64,000 bases of DNA from Hirsutella rhossiliensis. Taxonomy: Eukaryota; Ascomycota; Sordariomycetes; Hypocreales; Ophiocordycipitaceae. The stretch lies in the NCBI RefSeq assembly GCF_020360975.1, contig NW_025408672.1, positions 3,844,001 to 3,908,000 on the forward strand. Direction: 5' to 3'. The translations under genes were made by a program, and so were the position numbers. Shown here piece after piece: positions 32,706 to 43,016 of the stretch. Below the pieces are notes generated by a model. The model saw only the letters and a list, made by a program, of their open reading frames with translations, had not been told where the DNA came from and searched no databases. Position 1 is the first letter of the stretch. Each line of letters opens with the position of its first letter.

Positions 32706-33232
32706 GGCCTTTTTTTTTTTTTTTTTTTACAGGAGAGTTTTTGTTTTTGGCTGTGGGTGAGCCAAAGTGAATCCCAATAAAGTGGGGCCGAGCACGAGTA
32801 AGGTAAATGAGTCGAAGCAAAATCCAAAATCCAAAAAATGGGAGGAGTAGACGCGTCATGCAGGCAAAGTGAAGTGAACACTCCGACAGATGCAGCTGCA
32901 AGTGGCCGTTATGTGGTGCGCGCGAAGGTGTAAGTGGCAGTATGACATCCGACTCCGAACTGCCATGGTATTGTGGTTTACGTCCCCCTTGTCCACAGGC
33001 CTGGGTCTCTGGTGCACAGACTACTAGGACAATAAAATGTGGTCGACAATCGTGGCGCGCGGTATGGTTTGCCAATTCTACCAGTCTGCAGTAGTAGTTC
33101 CACGTAACTTCATGGAAGGGACGATCGGGTGGTTCTTCTTTCCTTTTCGCCTCACTCTCTCTAACTCACAGGTTAGTTGTGCAACCACGGCTCGAGAGCG
33201 GAAGTCGCACGCAGAGATCGCAGACATACACG
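32706..33232. other. Intergenic; MITE half and IVD upstream region
   Basis: A T run at 32709-32728, then the right arm of a CTCGTGCCC-family MITE (GTGAGCCAAAGTGAATCCC... to about 32800). The rest (32800-33232) is the upstream region of the acyl-CoA dehydrogenase gene, with pyrimidine-rich CTCACTCTCTCTAAC close to the start and no clear TATA box. Confidence 0.45.
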
Positions 33233-34657
33233 ATGGCTAGCCTACGGCCATTCACTGGAGTGCTTACTCGGCTGGCCGCGCGCCAACTCCGGGCTTCATC
33301 CGCTACCCTCGGCCTCTCCTCCATCCAAACGAGACTGCACTCGTCCAAGCACCCAAAGGGCTTCGAGCCGCCGACCACCGAGGAGCTTGAAGAGCTGCGC
33401 GAGCGCGTGCAGGATTTCACGCGCCGCGAGATCACTGAGGCAGTCGCCGCGCACACCGACAAGTCCGATGCCTTCCCTAATGAGATGTGGCCCAAGCTAG
33501 GGGAAGCGGGCTTCCTGGGTGTCACGGTGGACGGGGATGTTGGTGGCCTGGGCATGGGCTACCAGGCACACTGCGTTGTTATGGAGGAGATATCACGGGC
33601 CTCGGGCTCCATTGGTCTGAGCTACGCGGTACACTCGCACGTCTGCGTGAACCAGCTCCAGCTCAACGGCACGCCTGAGCAAAAGCAAAAGCACCTCCCA
33701 GGCCTTGTCGCGGGCACGAGCATCGGCGCACTGGCCATGTCCGAGTCCGGCTCCGGCAGCGACGTCGTCAGTATGCGGACGACGGCCAAGGCGGTCGACG
33801 GCGGCTACCTCATCAAGGGGTCCAAGATGTGGATCACAAACGGTCCCGACGCCGACCTCATCGTCGTATACGCCAAGACGCAACCCGACGCTGGCTCCAA
33901 GGGAATCACGGCCTTCCTGGTCGGGACCAAGACCGAGGGCGTTAGCTGCACCCGCAAGCTCGACAAGATGGGCATGCGCGGCAGCAACACAGGCGAGCTC
34001 GTGTTCGACAACGTCTTCATCCCGGCCGAGAACGTCCTGAGTACGGTCAACGGCGGCGTGCACATGCTGATGGAGGGGCTTGACTTGGAGCGCCTCGTCT
34101 TCTCCGCTGGTCCCCTGGGTATCATGCAGGCGGCCTTTGATGTCGCGGCGCCATTCTCTCACCAGCGCAAGCAATTTGGACAGCCCATCGCGCACAACCA
34201 GCTCATCCAAGGCAAGCTGGCTGACATGTACACCAAGTTGCAGGCTTCGAGGGCGTACACGTACACCACGGCCAAGCGCCTGGACGAGCAGGGAGTCATT
34301 CGCACACAAGACTGCGCAGGCTCGATTCTGTACGCGGCCGAGCGGGCGACCGAGTGCTCCCTCGATTGCATCCAGCTGCTGGGCGGCATGGGCTACGTGG
34401 AGGAGATGCCAGCATCACGACTGTTGCGAGAGTGAGTCCCGCCCAACCGATTCCGGTGTTTTGCTCAATGAATTCCTCTGCTCCCGAACGGGTTAGAAGA
34501 GAGGAAGGGAAACAGTGCATGCTCAGTGTGATACGATTTTCACTAACGCACCATATACGCTCACAGCGCCAAGCTATACGAGATCGGAGCCGGCACGTCG
34601 GAAATTAGGCGCATAGTCATTGGCCGTGCGTTCAACAAGGAGTATGCCAACGCGTAA
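33233..34657 (+). CDS. IVD: Isovaleryl-CoA dehydrogenase, mitochondrial
   Basis: Flavoenzyme of leucine breakdown: oxidises isovaleryl-CoA to 3-methylcrotonyl-CoA in the mitochondrial matrix, passing electrons to ETF. ATG 33233 opens an Arg/Ser/Ala-rich presequence ([19 protein letters not shown], then LHSSKHP). Exon 1 33233-34431, intron 34432-34566 (GTGAGT...CACAG), exon 2 34567-34657; 429 residues, normal length. Key segments: [28 protein letters not shown] (acyl-CoA dehydrogenase signature 1), [30 protein letters not shown] (Glu of LERL is where IVD-type enzymes place the catalytic base, rather than near the C-terminus), RKQFGQPI, and [20 protein letters not shown]. The shift of the base and the YEIGAGTSE end favour IVD over other acyl-CoA dehydrogenases. 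Unbroken, and bordered on both sides by transposons. Confidence 0.93.
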
Positions 34658-35302
34658 GGAGCTCAATGTCTCTGTCGCATACGAGTGCTTTATCAGAGCC
34701 ACTGTCGCCCTCTTCTGTGTATTCCCAATTGCGCTTGGCATGGTCGATGTTGTTACGGGTCAGCACTGTTGGCACAGGTGCTGGGCGTAATTGATGTAAA
34801 TTGAGCTACAAAGAGTGTAAAAGGGAGACGTGTCTACCATCGCTCCCTTTAGGAGCCGTGTCCGTGGCGCTCGCATACGGGGGGCGATAGGGGGGGACTG
34901 TTGCAAAACCCCCTGTCCATCTCTTTTTGGTCTAGGCGATTTTCCCCCTAGTCATTTGAGTCGGCATTTAAAATGTACTGCGGACTAGCGGCGGGACCGC
35001 GCGTTGATATTCTGGGAGTCCAACTGCCAGTCAAAGCAGTACCGGTAATACTGTAAAGAGGCCAGTAGTCAACCTATCACCCACCGGCTGGCACATAAAA
35101 CTCACAATGCAATTCTCGGAGCCCAGACTTGACCAAGTGACTGATTGTTTTCGGGTGGATCTGAGTGAGAGACACGTTTTTTCACCAAACAGTTCTCGTT
35201 TGCCATTGTCATGGAATCGGACAGCGACCGGGAGAAAGAACAGCGAAGTCGCCCAGCTTCCTACCCTAGATGCAGTGCTGGAAAACTTGCAAATGCCCAC
35301 GC
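34658..35302. other. Intergenic, IVD downstream region, no gene seen
   Basis: No supported gene. A C/G-homopolymer-rich patch lies at about 34880-34910. 35290-35303 is the left flank of LINE-2. Confidence 0.4.
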
Positions 35303-35439
35303 AACTACAGATCCTTCCTTGTATTTTTACTTTCTTGGCACGCAAGTGTTAAGAAAGTAGCCTATTCTCACATACTTTCGCTTAACAAGTGCTCTTGACA
35401 AAACTCCAATTGAGCCGCGCGCAAGCGCCGGCAGCGACC

Positions 35440-37071
35440 ATGGCACCAGCCTCAGGTTCGCATGTCGACTCCAATGCCTCGAGACAAGGCATACGATCGC
35501 CGCCAAATCCGGCGGCTCACATATCGCATCTCCGACCTCGCTACCCGACGGAAGCTCGCCGAAACGACTCGTTTCCCGCGGCCCAGCAGCTGGCCCAGTC
35601 AATCTCGTCCACCGAAACGCCTGAAGCTGCCGTCACGGAAGGAGCGCAGCTGGAAGAAGCCCCGAATCTCTTCGACTCGGCCCAGCCCACTGAGCACGCG
35701 CCAGTCTCAATCCTCGAAGCGGCCACGAAAATTGCTCGCGACAAAACGGCAGCCCATAACGCCAAGCTGGCAGTCTTACGGGTCTTTAGCGAATCATTCG
35801 AACAAGCAGCAAAGCAGTTCACGTCTGGCACCGAAAACAGCATCGCCAAGCAAGTCGCCACCAAATTTCTCAAATTCTGGACTCAATCGCTTGCCGAACT
35901 CGAAGAACCACCGAAGCCCACGTACAGCAGCGTTCTTGCATCCGGCAAGCCGAAGCAAGGACAGCTGGCCTTTACAGCCTCCGCCCCACCACAGCGAAAA
36001 CCACAGACCACCACTCGTCTGCCAGGACGACCGCCCGTAGCCCCACCGAAGGAAGACCTCCGTGTCTTCGTCCGACTTGACGCTGACGCTCCGGCCCGAA
36101 ACCACGAAAGATACGCAATCCGGACCCACATCGCCGCTAGAGTCGGTATTGACCTGCGCCGCATTCCGGCAGCCTTCCCGGTAAACACGGGCTGGGCCAT
36201 CCAGGCATCGGATGTGGCCACGCGTGACTTACTTGTGCAACGGCAGGCGGAGTGGGCTGCAGACCTGGAAGCCGCGGCCGTAGAGATAAGCCAGAAATGG
36301 CATTCGTACGTGGTAGCCGATTGTCCTCGTAGGCTCACAGACCTACGAGGTGTCGTGATCAACTACGAGGAGGCGGTCAAAGAAGAGATTGCCTGCCAAA
36401 CCGGACTGAAGCCCATCAGCATACGTCTATCGCGACACGACTCGGGTGATATGCCCACCCAGACCCTGATTGTGTCCTTCCTGGAACCCACACGAAGACC
36501 CTGGAGACTTTTCGGCGCCAGCCGTCTCGCCCGTTACATTGACAAACCCAGCATCCCTAGCCAATGCGACAAATGCTGGGATTTCCACGCTCGCCACAGC
36601 TGCGACCGGATGGCGCGCTGCAGACGTTGCGGCAAGACCAACCATCGTAGCCAAGAGTGCGCAGCCCTAGAGCAGTGCGCAAACTGCCTCGGGCCACATT
36701 GCGCTGACGATCCTAAATGCCCTGCCCGCCCCAAGCGCGTTCATGGCATTGTACGGCGCCTGACGAAAGAGGAGAAGGGTCTGGTGAGGCAGGCGGGAGC
36801 TCAGCTCTTCGCGCAGCAGAAAAGACAGACACCAAACCACAACGTGCCCGAGCAGTCTTGTCAGAGCCCTGATTCGAGTCAGTTACGTTCTTCGGAGTCG
36901 CAGGCAGCTGGAGAGGATGGAAGCTCCGGCAGAAGCGCCACCCAGAGCGAGCCGCTTCCTCACCCTTGCATTGTCGTGGCCACGACGCCGCCGCACGCTA
37001 GCGATGACAACCAGTTCACCCCTGTCGTCCCGTCGAAGAAACGACGCACTAGCCCTGTGACGCTGCCCTAA
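35440..37071 (+). CDS. LINE-2 ORF1: nucleic-acid-binding protein with three zinc knuckles
   Basis: Intact 543-residue ORF1 from ATG 35440 (MAPASGSHVDSNASRQG). The N-terminal half is Pro/Ala/Ser-rich with a helical region (SILEAATKIARDKTAAHNAK). The middle has RVFVRLDADAPARNH and IRTHIAARVGIDLRRIP. Three Cys/His knuckles follow at about 36560-36725: CDKCWDFHARHSC, CRRCGKTNHRSQEC, CANCLGPHCADDPKC. A basic tail ends SKKRRTSPVTLP. ORF1 products coat the LINE RNA. The TAA stop shares its last A with the ATG of ORF2 (TAATG, 37069-37073). Confidence 0.9.
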   Translation: MAPASGSHVDSNASRQGIRSPPNPAAHISHLRPRYPTEARRNDSFPAAQQLAQSISSTETPEAAVTEGAQLEEAPNLFDSAQPTEHAPVSILEAATKIARDKTAAHNAKLAVLRVFSESFEQAAKQFTSGTENSIAKQVATKFLKFWTQSLAELEEPPKPTYSSVLASGKPKQGQLAFTASAPPQRKPQTTTRLPGRPPVAPPKEDLRVFVRLDADAPARNHERYAIRTHIAARVGIDLRRIPAAFPVNTGWAIQASDVATRDLLVQRQAEWAADLEAAAVEISQKWHSYVVADCPRRLTDLRGVVINYEEAVKEEIACQTGLKPISIRLSRHDSGDMPTQTLIVSFLEPTRRPWRLFGASRLARYIDKPSIPSQCDKCWDFHARHSCDRMARCRRCGKTNHRSQECAALEQCANCLGPHCADDPKCPARPKRVHGIVRRLTKEEKGLVRQAGAQLFAQQKRQTPNHNVPEQSCQSPDSSQLRSSESQAAGEDGSSGRSATQSEPLPHPCIVVATTPPHASDDNQFTPVVPSKKRRTSPVTLP

Positions 37072-40000
37072 TGCATCACCGTCATCCCAACAATCGAAGC
37101 AACAGGAGGGCCTTGCGAGTCTTCCAAGCCAACGTGGGCAAGATCCCTCCGGCGCATGACACTGCGCTCGCGCTGGCTGATTCGGAGCGATACGACATTA
37201 TCCTGCTGCAGGAACCATGGACAGGACTTAAAGACGGCCGATGCCTCACCAAGACGCATCCGGCCTACGACACATTCTCACCCGTCACCGACTGGGACGG
37301 CCGCGACACTCGTCCGAGAGTCATGACATACGTCCGGCGCTCCGCAGGCCTCGTCGCTGATCAAAAGAGACCTGTGGCGACTCGTGACATCCTTTGGCTC
37401 ACCGTGAACGGGACGACGGTAGTTAACTTCTATCGGCAGCCGGACTACGACGCGGCTTTGGAAATACTGCTTGGCTGGTGCGCGACGGATAAATGCCTTG
37501 TATCTGGCGACTTCAACGCCAAGCATCCCAGCTGGCAGGCCGGTCGACAAGAGCACCGCGGTGAAGACATCGCGTTCTGGGCCATGGATAACCGACTCAG
37601 CTTATTGAATGCTGTCGATGTCCCGACTAACGCGCGCGGCAGCACGATCGATCTCGCCTTCTCCAATATACCTTTGGCGGACGCGGTTGTTGAGGATCAT
37701 TTAGCAACCGGGTCCGACCACTTTACCCTTAGTATCACGCTGCCTAGTCAAGCCCTAGCACCCTTCCATTATGCAAGATCCGCCTCAACTCCGATGAGGA
37801 ATTGAAGCGATTTGTCGAGCTGGTAGAAGCCGGTGCAGCTTTCATCCCGACTACAACCTCAACTCCCTCCGAGCTGGACAACTTTGCGTCGGCGCTGGTG
37901 GACCTTCTTGGTTGTGCAGCGAGAGCTGCGGGCCGACCGTCCGTAAGACGACGCATGGGGCGCGGTGGTGGAACGAAGAGTGCGCAAAGGCGGCGGCCAA
38001 TTATCGCGCGTGGAGGAGGGTGTACCCTCTCGGCTTCGACCGAGAAGTGCAGCTAGCCAAGCGGGAGCTTCACAATGCAGTGCGCCGAGCAAAACGCCTT
38101 TACTGGCGTGACTTGATCGACAGCTTTGCCGACGGCGACTCCGTCTTTCGGGCGGTCCGCTGGCTAATTAAAATCCTCAGGGCCGTGCCAGGCACCTCCC
38201 CTGCAAGTAGACGGCCGAGTGTACGAGACGCAGCTGGAGAAAGCCACCGCCTTGCGGCGAGCAACCCTGGAGCGGCGCACAGCGAGCGACGACATCCCAG
38301 ACCCGTGGATTCCCGTGAACACGGATAAGATGATTCCCTTTCCCAATCAGGTCTCCTTCGAGGAGGCTCGCGACGCCACTCTACGCACCGGGAACACATC
38401 TCCAGGCTCGGATAACATCACGGTGCGGATGCTTCGCGCTGTCTGGCATGCAATCGGCAGTCTCGTCCATCAGCTGTATCAAGGCTGCCTCACCATTGGT
38501 CACCATCCGAAACCTTTTCGGGAGGCAGAAGTGGTTATGATCGCCAAGCTAGGACGCAGAGATCTGTCTACACCCCGCGCCTGGCGCCCCATCTCCCTTT
38601 TGTCTTGTCTCGGCAAGGGCCTCGAGCGGCTCATTGCACGGCGTCTAGCGTGGGGCTCAATCCACTTCGGCGTACTACACCCACAACAAGCCGGCGCGCT
38701 CCCGAAGAGGTCGGCCGTGGATCTCGTAGCTGCCTTGGTTCACGACATCGAGGAGGCATTCGCCCGGAAGCAAGTCGCAACCCTGGTGACCTTGGATATA
38801 CAAGGCGCCTTCGATACAGTTCTCTGCAATAGATTGGTCCTCCGCTTACGAGAACAAGGATGGCCATCGAACCTCGCGCGCTGGGCCGGCTCGTTCATGC
38901 AGGACAGATCGGCACGCATCCGCTATCAAGACATCGTGACGGATTCATCGCCCCTCCAGTGCGGTCTGCCGCAGGGGTCGCCCGTCTCGCCGATCCTCTT
39001 CCTGTTGTACACGGAGCCGATATATCGCCTAGGTCACTCTCAGGGACGCTTCGGTTACGCGGACGACACTGCCATTCTATGCGTCGGTAATAGCCTTGAT
39101 GAAACGACCGCCGAAGCATCTCACCATGTACGTGAGCTTCTTTCGTGGGGCGCCGCTAACGGGATCTCTTTCGACCCCGACAAGACAGAAGTGATGCACT
39201 TCTCTCGAACGAAGCCCAAGACGGCGCCGCCGGTGCTCCACGGCGAGTTTGAGAAACGGCCGGATCGAGCGATGCGTTGGCTCGGCGTTTGGCTCGACAG
39301 CTCTCTCTCTTTCAAGACACACGTCGAGAAATGGACGGCCAAGGCGCAAGCTGTTGCCTTTCATCTTAGGAGACTGACGAACACGAAACATGGCCCTCTG
39401 CCGAGTGCTATGCGACGAGCCGTCTGCGCTTGCGTCATCCCCGTGCTACTGTACGCGGCGGAGGCCTGGTACCCTGGGCCGAAAAGCCCGCGCTGGACGA
39501 AGCCTTCCAAGGAGGGGCCGTCGGGGATTGGCAACCTCGTCAAGAAGATGAGCAAGGCACTCTACACGTCTCTTCGGGCTATTCTGCCAGTGTGGAGGAC
39601 GACACCGACGAACGTGCTGCACAGGAGGCGGGAATACCGCCCGTTCCTCTACTCCTCGAAGGGCGTCGGACGGCCTTTGCTGCGCGCCTTAAAGCTCTCG
39701 ACGAAGCTCACCCGCTCGTCCAGCGCACGTCGCGACCAAAAGCTCCCGTCGTGACCGTGAACAAACTTATCAAGTTGAAGTACCAGAAACAGCCACAGCC
39801 CTTCCGTACCAGACTGCGGCGAGCCGACGAAATGCTATCGAGCTGCCCGAGACCTGCTTTACTGCAGCGCGGATTTGCCGAAGAGCAGACTGCGCCTCTG
39901 CAGAGTGCATCGAAACACGAGACGGCGAAAAAATTTCGCGACTGGCTTCAGGCACTATCGCCCCGAACTCTTGTCGTCTACTCCGACGGGTCTCGTTCTG

Positions 40001-40804
40001 AGGAAGGCCACATCGGATACGGCTATGCTGTTCACCGGGACGGATCCACCGTCTTGAGCGGCAAGGGCCGTCTTGGAACAGCTGAGGTTTTCGACGCTGA
40101 GGCGAAAGGTGCATTGGAGGGGTTGAAGGCAGCGGTGAGCCTTCCAGAAACTGACCGCATCTTTGTCTGCCTCGACAACCTCGCGACCGCAACATGCTTA
40201 CGGGGCACGCCGAACGACTCCTCGCAAGAGGTCTTCCTTGAGTTCCAATCTTTGGCGCGAAAATACGGAGCTGTGGAGGTCCATTGGATCCCCGGCCATG
40301 CTGACATCCCAGGCAACGAGGAGGCTGATGCTCTGGCAAAGGCGGGAGCATCACTGCCAGAACCCGCTGATGGCGAACCGACGCTAGCGCATCTGCGAAA
40401 AATTGCCCGACTGCAGCGGAAAGAGGCTTTCAGTGCCTGGTGGGAAACCTCTGCGCCGGAGCGATACAGAGACCTGAGGCTTAAAGCCACAACCAGCTGT
40501 CCGTCAGAATTGGCGCTCTCTCGGCCCCTGCTTCATAACTTGCTTGCAGCAAGAACCCACCATGGGGATTTTGCTGACTACCACGAAAGGTTTGGTCACG
40601 ACGATGCGCGACTGACGTGCTCGTGCGGACGACGAAAGAGCCAGCACACATCTTTTACTGCAGAAAGGTTGCGCCACGGCATCGTATGCGGCTTGCACCT
40701 TGGCCGGCTGCAGCCATCAACCGCGCAATCGGCAAGGACTTTGACAAATTCGTCAGGCTGGCGACAGCGAGCTCCTTCTTCGGAGGATCTGCCCACGCCA
40801 CTAG
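37071..40804 (+). pseudogene. LINE-2 ORF2: endonuclease, reverse transcriptase, RNase H; five or more frame breaks
   Basis: APE-type endonuclease 37110-37770 (ANVGKI, LLQEPW, SGDFNAKH, TGSDHFTLS). Reverse transcriptase about 38330-39200 with TPRAWRPISLL, LDIQGAFDTV, GLPQGSPVSPILF and catalytic FGYADD. Thumb and linker to 39700, RNase H 39955-40370 (YSDGSRS, DAEAKG, PGNEEADALAK), terminal CSCG zinc motif at 40620. Breaks near 37770, 37943, 38170, 39628 and 40630 are mostly runs one base shorter than in LINE-3. No large deletion. Confidence 0.85.
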
Positions 40805-41310
40805 ACGGTCATCATTCTCTCTCTCACCCTACCTTTTCCTCTCAATTCTTTCTGTTACCTGCTCCGATCTCGGGCGGCGTCAAGGTCTCACGACCATGCG
40901 ATCGCCGAGGTCATCAAGGGCTGCAAGGCCCCAGAAGCAAATTGGCTGATCTGACCACGGGACAGCTTTCTCTTCGTGCCTGGACGTCCCGCTGACGGGC
41001 AACAGGTTTGTCATGAGCGCCGTTGAGCCGATGAAATGCTGGATAGTGGGTGAAGTGTACGATATGTAGCATGTAGACACCTGCTAGCTCAGCACGTCCT
41101 GTGCTCCCCTGCGGAGACCTGAGCGACCAAAAGTTGCTGGACGGAAAATACACTAAACTAAACTAAACTATTTACAGATCCCACCTTCCCCTGTTTTCTT
41201 ACTTTCTTGGCATGTAATTGTTAAGAAAGTAGCGTAATTTCCCACCAATTCGCCTAATAACTGCACGTTGATCATTCCAGCCGCGCTTTGCGCTGGCTGA
41301 GGCAGCGGCC

Positions 41311-43016
41311 ATGGCATCTGCCACGAGCTCGCATGCCAGCTCAGACCCCCTTTGATCTGGGTGTCCATACCCCGCCTAATCTTGCTCGATTAGCCCGTGC
41401 ATCTCAGCTTCGACACAGCTCCCCCATTTCGAGCCGCCCCATTGGGCTCACATCCGCGTTCCGGCGACCGGCGGTGACGCCGTCCTCGCCCCTTATCCGA
41501 CTCTCCAATGCCGCCGCTACGGAAGGAGCGCAGCGTGAATCCGCCCCGAACCGGCCCGGCTCCGCCGAGTCTGTCAACCTCCACCCGGTCTCTATCGTTG
41601 AAGCAGCCAACAAACTCGCCGTTGAGCAAACAAATGCCTACAACGCCAAAATGACAGTGTTCCGAGCCTTTTGTGAATCGTTCGAACAGACTGCGAAACA
41701 TTTCACGTCCGGCCTTGAACACAGCTTTGCGGAACAATTTTCCAGCAGCTTCCTCGACTTTTGGAGGCAGGCGCTCTCCGACCTCAATCCCGCGCCCGCG
41801 CCGACCTATAGCAGCGTCGCCGCCGGTCACCCTGCAAGCCAGCCTCTCGGGGGCCACACCCCCACGGCCGCCGAGGCCCCGCAACAACAACGACCCCGGC
41901 AACCAATCTCCCGTCTCCAGGGACGACCATCCCCCGCCCCACCAAAGGAAGACCTCCGTGTCTTTGTGCGGCTCGATGCCGAAGCACCAGCGCGAGACCA
42001 CAGCAGCTACGCAATTCGGACCCACATCGCCGCCAAAGTCGGCATCGACTTGCACCGGGTCCCGGCAGCTTTCAAGGTAAACTCGGGATGGGCCATCCGA
42101 ACACTGGACGCTACCATCAGGGACCTCATCGTCCAGCGACAGTCGGAATGGTCCGAGGACCTAGACGCGACCTCGGTGGAGATTACTCACAAATGGTACA
42201 AGTACGTCGTGCCCAACTGCCCTCGACGACTTACGGACTTGCAGGGCAATGAAGTCAACTACGAGGCGGCCGTCAAAGACGAAATCGCCTGCCAGACCGG
42301 GCTCACACCCATCAGTATTCGCCCCAGTCTGCACGATTCAAACGACCTTCCGAGTAAGACACTTATTGTGTCCTTCCTCGAGCCCACCCAGAGACCTTGG
42401 AGGCTTTTTGGCTCCAGCCGACTTGCCCGATACAAAAAGCCTCCATCGACAGATCCAGCATGCCCAGCCAGTGTAACAAGTGCTGGGATTTCCATGCTCG
42501 ACACAGCTGTGACCGACAACCATCCTGCAAGCGCTGCGGAAGGAAGGGCCATGACGGTGAAACCTGCGTAGCCCTCGAGCAGTGCGCAAACTGCCTCGGA
42601 CCCCATTCCGCAGATTTCTCGAAATGCCCTGCACGCCCCAAGCGATCACATGGCGTCATTCGTCGCCTGACGAAGGAGGAGAAAACCTTGTCCGACAGAT
42701 GGGCGCCCAACTATTTGCTCAGCGGAAGCAACAGTTCGAATGTGTAGACCAACCCGAACAGCTAGAACGAGACTCCTCCGAGACTCTCAATTCAATAGCT
42801 CCCAGAACTGCTCAGTCCGACGACCAGGAAGCCGAGCACCCAGACGACAGGTCACGGGGCAGAAGCGAAACCTCGGTCTTAAGCTCGACCAGGACCATGT
42901 CTCCGCCATTCATTATGGTAACCACGACAGCTCAGCCTCAGAGCGAGGGCAACGAACCCAGACCAGCTTCCCCTTCAAAGAAGCGACGCATCAGCCCCAT
43001 TGCACTATCTCCATGA
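41311..43016 (+). pseudogene. LINE-3 ORF1, three one-base breaks
   Basis: ATG 41311 (MASATSSHASSDP). Order as in LINE-2 ORF1: RVFVRLDAEAPARDH, IRTHIAAKVGIDLHRVP, then knuckles CNKCWDFHARHSC, CKRCGRKGHDGETC, CANCLGPHSADFSKC (42470-42630), ending RRISPIALSP. Breaks near 41350 (C5), 42433 (A5) and 42680 (A4) each need one more base of the same kind to restore the LINE-2-like frame. The TGA stop overlaps the ORF2 start as ATGA (43013-43016). Confidence 0.85.

Larger units (their letters stand above)
35303..41171 (+). mobile_element. LINE-2: full-length Tad-like LINE
   Basis: About 5.9 kb: 5' UTR (from CTACAGATCC), ORF1, ORF2 with endonuclease-RT-RNase H, 3' UTR and a short (ACTAA)n tail at about 41150-41170. 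The order and the RNase H domain are those of the Tad clade. The 5' UTR segment (ACTTTCTTGGCA...GTTAAGAAAGTAG) is shared with LINE-3, which begins directly after the tail. No flanking duplication could be identified. Confidence 0.9.

Noticed and set aside
33593..34309. Long open frame on the - strand opposite the IVD gene
   Set aside because: It is a composition shadow of the GC-rich IVD exon, has no motif, and the + strand product is certain.
35107..35352. Short open frame upstream of LINE-2
   Set aside because: It crosses the LINE-2 left border and shows no motif or start context.
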